A DNA stretch of 64,000 nt from JANPPS01 sp964242575 (GCA_964242575.1 CAXTCN010000010.1:30029-94028); one strand, 5' to 3'. Positions 15,813 to 24,263 are shown, counted from the first letter of the stretch. Numbers and translations are program-made. The notes: a model not told the origin generated them from the sequence alone.

Positions 15813-17708
15813 CTAGAACCCGAACATGTGGTCGAGCGAGAACGCTCCGTCCTCGGTCATCAGCCCATGGTAGCCGAACAGCCGGCACGTCTGGTCCCGG
15901 ATCAGCACGTAGCCCCGCGCGCCTGCCTCCTGCATCAACGCCTCCCCGAAAACCCGGTGCGGCCACACCATCGCCGACCCGGAACAGGCGATCTGCAACG
16001 GCTGCTCCGCGATCACAGCGCCCTCGCCATCATGCAGCACCAGCACCGTGGAAGATAGCGGATGCCACCCCGCGGAGGCCGGGTAGATCAGCGCCGCGAA
16101 GCTGTGCCGCCCAGAATCGCCCAATTGGTCGCCCAGCCGCAGGAACAGCCGGGTAGACAGTCCGGGCGGCGGGCCGGCATAGCTCTGCGGCTCGTCCCGG
16201 TAGGTCATCAGCGTGTTGTAGATATGCGCGCCGAAGCTGCTTTCGGCGGCGTGCGGCGTGCCCCGGTGCTCGTAGCGCACCAGGCAGTGCAGCCAGCCGT
16301 CGGCCTCGCCGCCGTCGCGGAAGTCATAGACCAACTCGGCGTGCCCCTCCTCCGCGTCCAGGTCCGCCAAGTCCACGGCGACATCATGGCTGCGCTCCAG
16401 CCGGCCCAGGAAGCGCTGCGCCGTCAGCCGCCCGGCTGGGTCGAACACGTCGAGCCGCACCGGCAAGTCCGCCTGCCGCTCCGCCATCGGCGTGGGCAGC
16501 ACGATGCTGCGGAAGCGGTCGCGCGGCAGCACCGGGAACGGCAGCAGGTAGCCGCGCCCCAGCAGGTTCGACAGCGCCGGAATGCCCGGGTCGGGCCGCA
16601 GGTCCGCGCGCTCGACATTCAGGTGCGCGATGCGCGTGCGTCCGCCCCGGGTCACCTCATAGCGCGGCCGCACCACATGCCGCCCGGCGCGCAGCTCGAT
16701 CTGCGCCGGCCAGCGCAGGTCCGGCAGCAAATCCGCCACGTCCACCGCGACGCTGGCATACGGCGGCACCTCCCGGTCCAGCGCCACCGGCCTCTCCGCG
16801 CCCATGCGGTCCAGGCTCACCGCCCCGGCCGGGATCGGTGCCGCGTGGCTGTTCTGCAGCCACAGCACCACCCGCTCGTCCGCCCGCGGCGCAGGCAGCC
16901 CGGCGTAGCGGTCGCTCGGCCAAGCGTTCGCGTCATGCGTGACCGACAGGCTCGGCTCCGCCCCGCTGCCATAGGTGTCCAGCGCGTATTTCACCACGTC
17001 GTGCCCGGCCACGCCGATGGCATGGATGAACAACTGTCCGGCGAACGCTGGCAATCCGAAGCGCGCGCGCACCTCCTGGCTGTCAATCGCAATGCCGCCT
17101 GGCCCCGGCGGCACCGGCTGCTCCCACTCCGTAAGAACGCCGCCCACGCCGTCATACAGCCGCAGCCACAGCCGCACGGACTTCGCGCCATAGCCTGCCC
17201 AGTAATTCGCCGTGACCAGCCGCGTGTGCAGCCCGTCGCAGTCCCGGAAGAACGCGTAGTTGGTGGCGAAGTTGGTCCGCTCGAGATACCGCGCCGGGTT
17301 GGTCAGCATCGTCGGCGGCAGCCGCGCCTCGTCCAAGGTCAGCACCAGCGTGCCCGCCGATACGAGATGCGCGATCCGCGCCTGGATGCGCCCGGCGTCG
17401 AACGCCGCGATCAGCAACACGGCGCACTCGGACCGTGGCAGGTCCACCAGCGGCCGGGCCGCCTGCCCGGCCCGCATGGCGCCGATGGCCTGCACGTCGT
17501 GCACGTAGCTCTCGGTCGCCGCCGGCATGGCCGGGTTCAACGCCCAGAGCGCGTCCGAGACCCCGTCCGGGTCATACACCGCAAGCGGCCCGGCGGCCCG
17601 GATGCGGTCCGCCAACCGCAGGATCGCCTCCGCCGCGACCGGATGCGCGAATGCCTTGTACAACACGTTGCCACCGGCCCACGCGTCGAAGGTTTGGATG
17701 TCCAACAT
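15813..17708 (-). CDS. 631-residue protein of unknown function between ELM1-like and acyl-CoA synthetase genes
   Basis: Not recognised. No signal peptide, no membrane helix and no classical catalytic motif is visible. The N-terminal third alternates short hydrophobic strands and helices (LVDLPRSECAVLLIAAFDAG, then LVSAGTLVLTLDEARLPPTM), which could form a small alpha/beta domain. The rest is rich in aromatic and beta-type segments such as GQLFIHAIGVAGHDVVKYAL, VRPRYEVTRGG and GSAMVWPHRVFGE, suggesting several beta-sandwich modules. GC content and codon use match the neighbours, so it is native. It starts one base after the ELM1-like stop and ends two bases before the acyl-CoA synthetase, a strong sign of one operon. 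A carbohydrate- or lipid-linked role is only a guess. Confidence 0.8.
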   Translation of the reverse strand: MLDIQTFDAWAGGNVLYKAFAHPVAAEAILRLADRIRAAGPLAVYDPDGVSDALWALNPAMPAATESYVHDVQAIGAMRAGQAARPLVDLPRSECAVLLIAAFDAGRIQARIAHLVSAGTLVLTLDEARLPPTMLTNPARYLERTNFATNYAFFRDCDGLHTRLVTANYWAGYGAKSVRLWLRLYDGVGGVLTEWEQPVPPGPGGIAIDSQEVRARFGLPAFAGQLFIHAIGVAGHDVVKYALDTYGSGAEPSLSVTHDANAWPSDRYAGLPAPRADERVVLWLQNSHAAPIPAGAVSLDRMGAERPVALDREVPPYASVAVDVADLLPDLRWPAQIELRAGRHVVRPRYEVTRGGRTRIAHLNVERADLRPDPGIPALSNLLGRGYLLPFPVLPRDRFRSIVLPTPMAERQADLPVRLDVFDPAGRLTAQRFLGRLERSHDVAVDLADLDAEEGHAELVYDFRDGGEADGWLHCLVRYEHRGTPHAAESSFGAHIYNTLMTYRDEPQSYAGPPPGLSTRLFLRLGDQLGDSGRHSFAALIYPASAGWHPLSSTVLVLHDGEGAVIAEQPLQIACSGSAMVWPHRVFGEALMQEAGARGYVLIRDQTCRLFGYHGLMTEDGAFSLDHMFGF

Positions 17709-17709
17709 G

Positions 17710-18633
17710 CTAGAACCTCAGTTTATGTCGCAGCTCGTCCGCCGCCGCTTGCGTGTCATTGACCGGCTCCACCGGCCACTGCTCCAGCCGCCCGGCGAAC
17801 GGCCGCACGCGGCCCTCCTCCTGCAGCAGCCGGGTGAACAGCCGGATGTGCCGGCTGTGCCCCGGCAGGCCGGCCAGCAGCACCGGTGCCCGGGTGGCGC
17901 AGGCCTCGGACACCATGGAAACGCTGTCCTCCGTCACCACGACCGCGTCGGCCAGCGCCAACATGCCATAATACGGGTTGTCGCCCGAGCCGTCCCACAC
18001 CCAGCCACCGGCCGGCTCCACTGCCCTGCGCAGCGCCGCCACCGCATCGGCCGAGGTGCGGCGCGATGGCGTGAGCGCCACGCCAACCTTGTCCGCCCGC
18101 ATCATGTCCGCCAACTCCGCACCCAACGCCTGCGCCACTGCGGCGTCCAAGCGGAACCGCCCGTTGCTGCCGCCTACCAGCACCGCAACCAACGGCCGCG
18201 GCAGGTGCTGCAATCGCGGCGTCCATTCCGCCGCTGCCGCCGCCAGCCGCGCCGGCGTTGCTTGGTGCAGCGCGGTGCGCGTCACGATCACGTTCGGGCC
18301 AGTAAGCCCGTCGTGTCGGTTGACCACCACTGCGTCATAGCGGTCCGGACTGCGCCGCGGGTGCTGGATTTGCACCACCGGGCGCCCCGGCCGGCGCAGC
18401 GCCGCGCCCACCAGCGCCCCTGTCCCACCCGCGCTCAGGATCAATCGGTCGCCGGGGTCGTCCAGCGCCACCGCCCGCAACGGCGCCACCCACAACGGCC
18501 GTGGCAGCCAGCGCCATGGCGCCCGCACCTCCAACGGCACGATGTCCGGCGTAAGCCCGGCCGCCTCCGCCAGGCCCAGCACTTGGGCGTGCAGCCCGAC
18601 ATACGGCTCGCAAAGGATCGTGGCGGGCTGCAT
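17710..18633 (-). CDS. mitochondrial-fission ELM1-like family protein
   Basis: A 307-residue protein matching the pattern of the ELM1 family (PF06258), known from plant mitochondrial fission but widespread in alphaproteobacteria, where its role is unproven. It has two Rossmann-like halves, as in GT-B glycosyltransferases: LILSAGGTGALVGAALRR and VVQIQHPRR in the first, VAVLVGGSNGRFRLD and ADAVVVTEDSVSMVSEACATRAPVLLAGLPG in the second. The EDSVSMVSEA stretch resembles a nucleotide-sugar-binding loop. It is the first gene of the four-gene minus-strand cassette and is divergent from the DEAD-box helicase gene. Confidence 0.82.
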   Translation of the reverse strand: MQPATILCEPYVGLHAQVLGLAEAAGLTPDIVPLEVRAPWRWLPRPLWVAPLRAVALDDPGDRLILSAGGTGALVGAALRRPGRPVVQIQHPRRSPDRYDAVVVNRHDGLTGPNVIVTRTALHQATPARLAAAAAEWTPRLQHLPRPLVAVLVGGSNGRFRLDAAVAQALGAELADMMRADKVGVALTPSRRTSADAVAALRRAVEPAGGWVWDGSGDNPYYGMLALADAVVVTEDSVSMVSEACATRAPVLLAGLPGHSRHIRLFTRLLQEEGRVRPFAGRLEQWPVEPVNDTQAAADELRHKLRF

Positions 18634-18686
18634 CGGCGCCGCTTCTCCGCAGTTCCGCCGCCACCGTCAACTCCGGCTTGATTTCC

Positions 18687-18715
18687 TTGACTTCGCTGCA
18701 GTGCAGCACCATAAC
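18687..18715 (+). promoter_or_regulatory. candidate housekeeping promoter for the DEAD-box helicase
   Basis: TTGACT, 17-base spacer, CATAAC on the plus strand in the 240-base gap between the divergent ELM1-like and helicase genes. Predicted transcription would leave a leader of about 150 bases, consistent with DEAD-box helicase genes that are controlled through their 5' untranslated region. Confidence 0.42.
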
Positions 18716-18793
18716 AAACCTGCGCGGTTTGACGTGACTTCGTGCGATGTGCGTGTGCACCGGCGGTATCATCCAAGCTTTTAGCGCCGGTTC

Positions 18794-18810
18794 GCGATCC
18801 TGCAGATCGC
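18794..18810 (+). other. hairpin in predicted helicase leader
   Basis: GCGATC, five-base loop, GATCGC, a perfect 6-bp stem located about 65 bases before the helicase start and downstream of the candidate promoter. It could shape the leader RNA. A stem this short may also occur by chance in GC-rich DNA. Confidence 0.22.
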
Positions 18811-18874
18811 TGCGCACCCCCTCGCGGCCCATTGCGGCTCCCTGGGGCGGGCACCACGGAAAGATATCCCCTAC

Positions 18875-20011
18875 ATGACAAGCTTCGCAGACCTCGGTCT
18901 CGCCGCGCCATTATTGGCTGCGCTCACCACCCAGGGCTACACCGATCCTACCCCCATCCAGACCCAGGCCATCCCGCACGTCATGCTCGGCCGGGACGTG
19001 CAGGGCATCGCCCAGACCGGCACCGGCAAGACCGCCGCCTTCGCGCTGCCGATCCTGCACCGCCTGCTGGCGGAGCGGAAGCAGGCGCCTCGCCGCGGCG
19101 CACGCGTCCTGGTGCTGTCCCCCACCCGCGAGTTGGCGAGCCAAATCGCCGAAAGCTTTCGCGACTATGGCCGCCAGACCGGGCTGCGCACCGCGCTGAT
19201 GTTCGGCGGCGTGCCGAAGCCGCGGCAGGCCAAAGCGGTCGCGAACGGCATCGACATCTTGGTGGCGACGCCGGGCCGCCTGATGGACCATATGCAGGAC
19301 GGCGCCGTGCAGTTGGGTGGCGTTGAGGTGCTGGTGCTGGACGAGGCCGACCACATGCTGGACCTCGGCTTCATCATCCCGATCCGCCGCATCGTCCAGG
19401 CCATCCCGCCGACCCGGCAGACGCTGTTCTTCTCCGCCACCATGCCCAAGGAAATCAGCACGCTGGCCAGCCAGATGCTGAAAAACCCTGTGCACGTGGC
19501 CGTCGCCCCGGTCGCCACCACGGTCGAACGCGTCGAGCAGAAGGTCATCTTTGTCGAGGCCTCGCGCAAGCGCGCGTTGCTGGCGGATATCCTGCGCAAC
19601 TCGAAAATGAGCCGGACCCTGGTGTTCACCCGCACCAAGCATGGCGCGGACCGGGTGACCCAGCACCTGGAGGCCGCCGGCCAGCCTACCGCCGCCATCC
19701 ACGGCAACAAAAGCCAGCCGCAACGCGAGCGGGCGCTGGCGGCGTTCAAAGCCGGCCGGGTCCGCGTGCTGGTGGCGACCGACATCGCCGCCCGCGGCAT
19801 CGACGTGGACAGCGTGACCCACGTGGTCAACTTCGACCTGCCGAACGTGCCGGAGGCCTACGTCCACCGCATCGGCCGCACCGCGCGCGCTGGGCACGCG
19901 GGCGTCGCCATCAGCTTCTGCGACAGCTCCGAGCGCGCCCACCTGCGCAGCATCGAGAAGCTGATTAACAGCCGGCTTTCAATCGAGGAGCCGAACGCCC
20001 TGGCTGCATAG
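18875..20011 (+). CDS. DEAD-box ATP-dependent RNA helicase (RhlE-like)
   Basis: RNA helicase core of 378 residues that unwinds structured RNA using ATP. The Q motif (FADLGL...PTPIQTQAIP) is at residues 4-34, Walker A AQTGTGKT at 46-53, DEAD at 156-159, then SAT, ATDIAARGID and HRIGRTARAG. The two RecA-like domains are complete. The protein ends only a few residues after the core, without the basic C-terminal tail that most RhlE proteins carry, so RNA targeting must come from the core or partners. The ATG is preceded by GGAAAG with an 11-base spacer. Downstream, a hairpin lies at the convergent junction with a glycosyltransferase gene. Confidence 0.93.
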   Translation: MTSFADLGLAAPLLAALTTQGYTDPTPIQTQAIPHVMLGRDVQGIAQTGTGKTAAFALPILHRLLAERKQAPRRGARVLVLSPTRELASQIAESFRDYGRQTGLRTALMFGGVPKPRQAKAVANGIDILVATPGRLMDHMQDGAVQLGGVEVLVLDEADHMLDLGFIIPIRRIVQAIPPTRQTLFFSATMPKEISTLASQMLKNPVHVAVAPVATTVERVEQKVIFVEASRKRALLADILRNSKMSRTLVFTRTKHGADRVTQHLEAAGQPTAAIHGNKSQPQRERALAAFKAGRVRVLVATDIAARGIDVDSVTHVVNFDLPNVPEAYVHRIGRTARAGHAGVAISFCDSSERAHLRSIEKLINSRLSIEEPNALAA

Positions 20012-20018
20012 CGCGGCC

Positions 20019-20040
20019 TGGTGGCTTCAAGCGGCCACCA
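20019..20040. terminator. hairpin at convergent gene ends (possible terminator)
   Basis: TGGTGGC, eight-base loop, GCCACCA, a perfect 7-bp stem starting 7 bases after the helicase stop and covering the last codons of the opposing glycosyltransferase gene. No T-tract follows on either strand, so it may be a weak or Rho-assisted stop rather than a strong intrinsic terminator. Confidence 0.3.
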
Positions 20041-21115
20041 CCACGTCCCGCACCAGCGTCCGCACATTGGCGACCATGCCCGCCGCCACTGTGCGCCACT
20101 CGGCCTGCGGGTCCCCGGCGTCACCCGCCGGACCGTTTGCCAACAACCGCCGCAGTGCCGCCGCGATGCTCGTCGCAGTGGGTTCGCACAGCAGCGCGAG
20201 CCGTTCGTCCCGCAACTGTTCCGCAAGCCCGCCGACCCGGGTAGCCACCAGCCAGCGCCGGGCGGCGACCGCGGCGGCAGCGACTCCGCTCTGGCTGGCC
20301 TCCCGGTGCGACAGCACGAGCGCGTCCGACCACGCCAACAGCGTGCCGAGCTCGTCCTCCGGAACCCACCGGTTCTCGACCACGACCCCTGGCATGGCGC
20401 GCAGCCCCGCCAGCACCGGCGTCTCCGGCCCGCTGCCGACAACGCGAACCTCTAGGTCCGCCCGAGGCCCCAGCCGCGCCAGGCTGTCCGCCAGCAGGTC
20501 AAGGCCCTTGTAGGGCAGCAGGCGTCCGAACGACAGCAACCGCAGCGGCCCGCCATGCGCGCGCGGCGGCGGCGGCACTGGTCCGAACCCGAACGGCGGC
20601 AGCGACGCCCTGAACAGCGGCTTGGCGCCCAGTCCCTGTTGCCCAAGCCCATCCGCCACGTGCGCGCTGAGCGCGAACAGCGCATTGGCCTGCCGCAACA
20701 ACCGGCGTTGCAGCGGCATCTGCCACGGGAACGCATCGCCCGGATGCAAATGCGCGTCATGGACCACGACCGCGAATGGCAGCCTGGCGCGCCGCAGCGC
20801 CGCCGCCATGACCAAGTCCAACGGCGCAGGCATCGCGCACAGCGCCACATCGACCCGCTGCTGTTGCAGCCAGCGCGTCAGGCGTGGCCGCAGCAGCGGC
20901 GCGGCGAGCACCCGGCGCACGAACCCGGCCCGGCTGCCATAGGTCGGGACCGTCAAATCGCACACTGGAGGATCAGCGGACCGCAGCAGCTCCGCTCCAG
21001 ACGAGAGCGACAGCAGCGTCTCCGTGTCAGGCACGGCGCTGAAGCTGCGCGCCAGCTCGGCGGCGAACCGCGGCCCGGCGCCGCGGCGGCCCCACTGCCA
21101 AATCAGCACCCGCAC
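20027..21115 (-). CDS. GT4-type glycosyltransferase
   Basis: Retaining GT-B glycosyltransferase of about 362 residues. The C-terminal Rossmann half shows LRLLSFGRLLPYKGLDLLADSL, the donor-site region VVENRWVPEDELGTLLAWSDALVLSHREASQSG and WLVATRVGGLAEQL, all typical of GT family 4. The N-terminal half carries VDVALCAMPAPLDLV and a VVVHDAHLHPGD loop. The start is GTG (VRVLIWQWGRR), which overlaps the end of the upstream glycosyltransferase gene by 13 bases; no ATG is suitably placed. It is cotranscribed with that gene and probably acts in cell-surface or exopolysaccharide assembly. The sugar and acceptor are unknown. Confidence 0.8.
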   Translation of the reverse strand: MRVLIWQWGRRGAGPRFAAELARSFSAVPDTETLLSLSSGAELLRSADPPVCDLTVPTYGSRAGFVRRVLAAPLLRPRLTRWLQQQRVDVALCAMPAPLDLVMAAALRRARLPFAVVVHDAHLHPGDAFPWQMPLQRRLLRQANALFALSAHVADGLGQQGLGAKPLFRASLPPFGFGPVPPPPRAHGGPLRLLSFGRLLPYKGLDLLADSLARLGPRADLEVRVVGSGPETPVLAGLRAMPGVVVENRWVPEDELGTLLAWSDALVLSHREASQSGVAAAAVAARRWLVATRVGGLAEQLRDERLALLCEPTATSIAAALRRLLANGPAGDAGDPQAEWRTVAAGMVANVRTLVRDVVVAA

Positions 21116-22374
21116 GGCAAACCTAGCCCCTGTACCGCCGCGGCGAGCGGTCCGGTCCCCAACCGCTCCCGCGCCGCGCGCTGGCCAGCCGCGCCCAACG
21201 CTGTCCGCCAACCCGCATCGTCCGCCAGCCGAACCAGTTGCGCCGCCGCCGCCGCCACGTCCGGCTCCGCCCAAACCGCGCCTGGCGCATCATAGATGCC
21301 TCGTGGGTCACGGGCAGGCACCAGCCGGGCCGGCACCATCGCCGCACAGGCTGCATCCATGAAATCCTGCGTCGCCGACCAGTTGGTTGCTACCACCGGC
21401 ACCCCCAGCAGCATGGCCTCCGCCGGCACCAGGCCGAAGCCCTCGCTCCGGTGCAGCGACAGCACGATGTCGCACGCCGCCATGACAGCGTGGTTGTCCG
21501 CCTCGGGCAAGGCGCGCGTATCGACCCGCACGTTCGGCAGGTCCGTGACCGCCGCCTGCAAGCGCGCGAAGTCCTCGGGAAAGTGATGCGGGTTGCCGAC
21601 CCGCAGCAGCAGGATGCGGTCCGCCCGGGACCCGAACGCCATCCGGTGCGCCACGACCGCCGCCAACGGGTTCTTGCGCTCGAAGCTCGATGCCAGGTTG
21701 AACGCCACCAGCGTCACGACCGCGCCAGCCGGCAGGCCGAGGTCGGCCCGGCGCAATCCCGACGGCGCAGGCGGGTGCGCCGTCATTGGATACGGCACGA
21801 GCCTGACCCGGCCGGGCAGCAACGGCTCCAGTGCCGCGGCGGTGAACCGGGACGGCGCCCAGATTTCATGCACGAACGGCAGCGCGGCGCGCCAGCCTTC
21901 CGGCGCGACCGGCAGCTCCCAAGCCCAGAAGCCGATCACCCGCCGCCCCCGCAGCAGCGCCCGCCCCAACCGCAGCAAGGCCCACGGCATCCCGGGGGCG
22001 TTCACGTGCAGCACCAGCGGCACGCCTTCCGGCGGCACGGTCCCCGGCCGGAGCGCCCAGTTCGGCACGCCCAATGCCGCCAAGCCGTGCAGCAGCAGCC
22101 GCGCGCCCTCCCCCAGCCCCGATGGCCGGTCCAGCTCGCCGCCCACCGCAACCCCGATCCGTGCCGCCGGCGCTGGCCGGTCCGGACGCGGCGCCAGCAA
22201 CGCCGTGCCCTGGAACAACGCCCGGCGCCGGGCGCCCTGCGGCAGCCGGCGCCACAGGCGGTGCAATGGATGCAGTGTGGTCCGGGCCACGAAAGGGTTC
22301 AGCGGCCGTTCAGATGAAGCGCGTCGCAGCGGCCACGCCTTTGGCCCGCCATCCGCCCCGGCGCTTGCGCGCAT
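21103..22374 (-). CDS. GT4-type glycosyltransferase
   Basis: Second GT-B glycosyltransferase, about 423 residues from the chosen ATG. Recognisable blocks are VIGFWAWELPVAPEGW, HEIWAPSRFTAAAL, FNLASSFERKNPLAAV, ACDIVLSLHRSEGFGLVPAEAMLLGVPVVATNWSA and the C-terminal donor-binding E-x7-E type loop within it. The N-terminal GVAVGGELDRPSGLGEGARLL looks like an acceptor-binding Rossmann strand and glycine loop. The start is uncertain: the frame is open farther upstream and the first 40 residues are Arg/Pro-rich and may not be translated. It overlaps the downstream glycosyltransferase gene, so the two enzymes probably act in the same glycan pathway. Confidence 0.75.
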   Translation of the reverse strand: MRASAGADGGPKAWPLRRASSERPLNPFVARTTLHPLHRLWRRLPQGARRRALFQGTALLAPRPDRPAPAARIGVAVGGELDRPSGLGEGARLLLHGLAALGVPNWALRPGTVPPEGVPLVLHVNAPGMPWALLRLGRALLRGRRVIGFWAWELPVAPEGWRAALPFVHEIWAPSRFTAAALEPLLPGRVRLVPYPMTAHPPAPSGLRRADLGLPAGAVVTLVAFNLASSFERKNPLAAVVAHRMAFGSRADRILLLRVGNPHHFPEDFARLQAAVTDLPNVRVDTRALPEADNHAVMAACDIVLSLHRSEGFGLVPAEAMLLGVPVVATNWSATQDFMDAACAAMVPARLVPARDPRGIYDAPGAVWAEPDVAAAAAQLVRLADDAGWRTALGAAGQRAARERLGTGPLAAAVQGLGLPCGC

Positions 22375-22466
22375 GAGCGCGGCGGCCCGAATGAAACCTG
22401 GTGCGCGCTGCCCTGTCCAACCATCGGCCCGGCATACATCACCATCGCACAATCCGCGAGGCCGGC

Positions 22467-22490
22467 GACTCCGGTGCGTGCAGCGGAGTC
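22467..22490. other. 7-bp inverted repeat in divergent intergenic region
   Basis: GACTCCG, ten-base spacer, CGGAGTC within the 285-base gap between the divergent glycosyltransferase and aspartoacylase-like genes. The dyad could be an operator or an RNA hairpin. Nothing else definable was seen in this gap: no convincing promoter, RNA gene or conserved small reading frame. Confidence 0.25.
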
Positions 22491-22659
22491 ACTCCAGCCC
22501 CACCCGTTGCCGCCCGCTCGCAGCGGTATAGGATGCACCCATGGCAGCATTCCCCCACCCTGGCCCCGCCGAGTTGCTGTCCCAGCTCCCACCGTCCAAC
22601 ATCCAGCGCCGCCTCCCTGTTTACGGCCGTCTAGTTCCGCGGCGGGCCTGACGCAGCGC

Positions 22660-23598
22660 ATGGACCCCCTGTCCGTTCCCCATTTCGACGTGTCGCTCGC
22701 CGCCCCTGACATCCAGCCGTGGCTCAGCGGCAACACCGGTGTGCCCGGGTTCACGACATTCACGGCCCTGGAGCCAGGTCCCCATGTGGTCCTGGTTGCG
22801 CTGCTGCATGGCAACGAGATCGCGGGCGCGGCGGTTCTCGACCGTATGCTCCGCGCCGAGGTCCGGCCGGTCCGCGGGCGCTTGACGCTCGGGTTCGCCA
22901 ACCTCGGCGCCTTCGCCCACTTCGACCCGGCCCAGCCCACCGCCTCGCGGTTCCTGGACGAAGACCTGAACCGCCTTTGGGACCCGGCCGTGCTGGACGG
23001 GCCGCGCAGCAGCCACGAGCTGAGCCGCGCGCGCGCCATGCGCCCGCTCATTGACACGGCGGACGTGCTGCTGGACCTGCACTCCATGCTGTGGCCGTCC
23101 GACCCGTTGCTGTTGTGCGGGGCGTCCGCCAAAGGCCGCGCGCTCGCCTCAGCCATGGGCGTCCCGGACTTGGTGGTGGCAGACCGCGGCCACCTGACCG
23201 GTCCCAGGCTGATTGATTATGCCAGGTTCCTGGACCCGGCCCAGGATTGCGCCGCCTGTCTCGTGGAGGCCGGCCAGCACTGGCAGCCAGAGACGGTCGC
23301 CACCACCGAGGCCTGCGTAACGGCGCTGTTGCGCCACACTGGCCTGCTTCCGGCTGGGCACGCGCCGCGCCCGGCGCCGCGCTGCGCCGAGGTCACGCTC
23401 GCGGTCACCGCCGCCACCGCGGGTTTCACCTTCGTGCAGCCCTACCGCGGCGGCGACGTGATCCCGCGCCGCAACACCCTGATCGCGCTGGACGGCGCCA
23501 GCGAAATCCGCACTCCGCATGACGACTGCCTGCTGGTCATGCCAAGCCTGCGTCCCAGCCGCGGCCACACTGCGGTGCGCCTGGCGCGCTTCGTTTAG
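22660..23598 (+). CDS. succinylglutamate desuccinylase/aspartoacylase family protein
   Basis: Zinc carboxypeptidase-like (M14 fold) amide hydrolase of 312 residues. Metal ligands are visible as His50 and Glu53 in HGNEIAG and His141 in LDLHSM, and a glutamate in CLVEAGQHW is the likely general base. The C-terminal beta domain (FTFVQPYRGGDVIPRRNTLIALDG) is typical of the aspartoacylase group. It would deacylate an N-acyl amino acid, but no arginine-degradation genes are nearby to fix the substrate. The ATG giving MDPLSVPHF was chosen; the frame upstream is proline-rich and not protein-like. A perfect inverted repeat follows the stop codon. Confidence 0.82.
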   Translation: MDPLSVPHFDVSLAAPDIQPWLSGNTGVPGFTTFTALEPGPHVVLVALLHGNEIAGAAVLDRMLRAEVRPVRGRLTLGFANLGAFAHFDPAQPTASRFLDEDLNRLWDPAVLDGPRSSHELSRARAMRPLIDTADVLLDLHSMLWPSDPLLLCGASAKGRALASAMGVPDLVVADRGHLTGPRLIDYARFLDPAQDCAACLVEAGQHWQPETVATTEACVTALLRHTGLLPAGHAPRPAPRCAEVTLAVTAATAGFTFVQPYRGGDVIPRRNTLIALDGASEIRTPHDDCLLVMPSLRPSRGHTAVRLARFV

Positions 23599-23633
23599 CC
23601 GGCCAGCCTGTTTAACCGGTCAACCCTGGCCGG
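23599..23633 (+). terminator. inverted repeat immediately after stop codon (possible terminator/attenuator)
   Basis: CCGGCCAG, 19-base loop, CTGGCCGG, starting at the base after the TAG of the aspartoacylase-like gene. The loop contains the palindrome ACCGGT. No T-tract follows, so it may be a Rho-dependent or processing site, or an operator for the DUF2889 gene whose start is 54 bases downstream. Confidence 0.33.
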
Positions 23634-23686
23634 ACGCCGGCGCGCTCCCTATGTTGCAGTGCAGCGTTACATCCGGAGCATCCCCG

Positions 23687-24253
23687 ATGCCCTTGTCCCC
23701 ACCCGCAGAGCGTGAACCCCTGCATACCCGCCGCATCGAGCTGCACGGCTACCGCCGGGCCGATGGCCTGTTCGACATCGAGGCGCATCTGGTGGACACC
23801 AAAAGCTACCCGTTCAGCAACCACGACCGTGGCGAGATCACCCCCGGCACGCCGCTGCATGAGATGCTGGCCCGCATGACGCTGAGCGAGAACATGACGG
23901 TAACGGCGTTCGAGGCGGTGACGGAGTATGGCCCCTACGCCATTTGCCCGACCGCCGCGCCGAACTTTGCCCGGCTCGCGGGCCTGAAGGTCGGCCGCGG
24001 CTTCATCAAGGCCGCGAACGAGCGGATCGGTGGGGTGCACGGCTGCACCCACTTGCGGGAGCTGCTGGGCCAGATGGGCACGGTGGCGTTCCAGACGCTG
24101 TATGCCGTGCGGGTCAAGCGCGAGCGTGCGCCCAACGCAGTCGAGACGGCAGAACGGCCGATGATGCTGGGGACCTGCCTGGCCTATGCGCCCGACAGCC
24201 CGGTCGTGCAGCGCGCGTGGCCGGCGCACTACACCGGAACGGCCGTCCTGTAG
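23687..24253 (+). CDS. DUF2889 domain protein
   Basis: A soluble 188-residue protein of the DUF2889 family, whose function is unknown. The hallmark segments are LHTRRIELHGYRRADGLFDIEAHLVDTKSY near the N-terminus, a central IGGVHGCTHLRELLGQMGTVAFQT block with conserved His and Cys that could bind a metal, and the C-terminal GTCLAYAPDSPVV. Its start has a clear CCGGAG ribosome site nine bases upstream. Downstream it converges with bolA across 10 bases. Family members are scattered through proteobacteria, often as single genes. Confidence 0.8.
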   Translation: MPLSPPAEREPLHTRRIELHGYRRADGLFDIEAHLVDTKSYPFSNHDRGEITPGTPLHEMLARMTLSENMTVTAFEAVTEYGPYAICPTAAPNFARLAGLKVGRGFIKAANERIGGVHGCTHLRELLGQMGTVAFQTLYAVRVKRERAPNAVETAERPMMLGTCLAYAPDSPVVQRAWPAHYTGTAVL

Positions 24254-24263
24254 GACAGCCGCA

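Noticed and set aside
16062..17762. Open frame of about 566 codons on the plus strand opposite the 631-residue protein
   Set aside because: The amino-acid content is dominated by Arg, His and Gln typical of antisense shadow frames, while the minus-strand gene has operon-like spacing with its neighbours.
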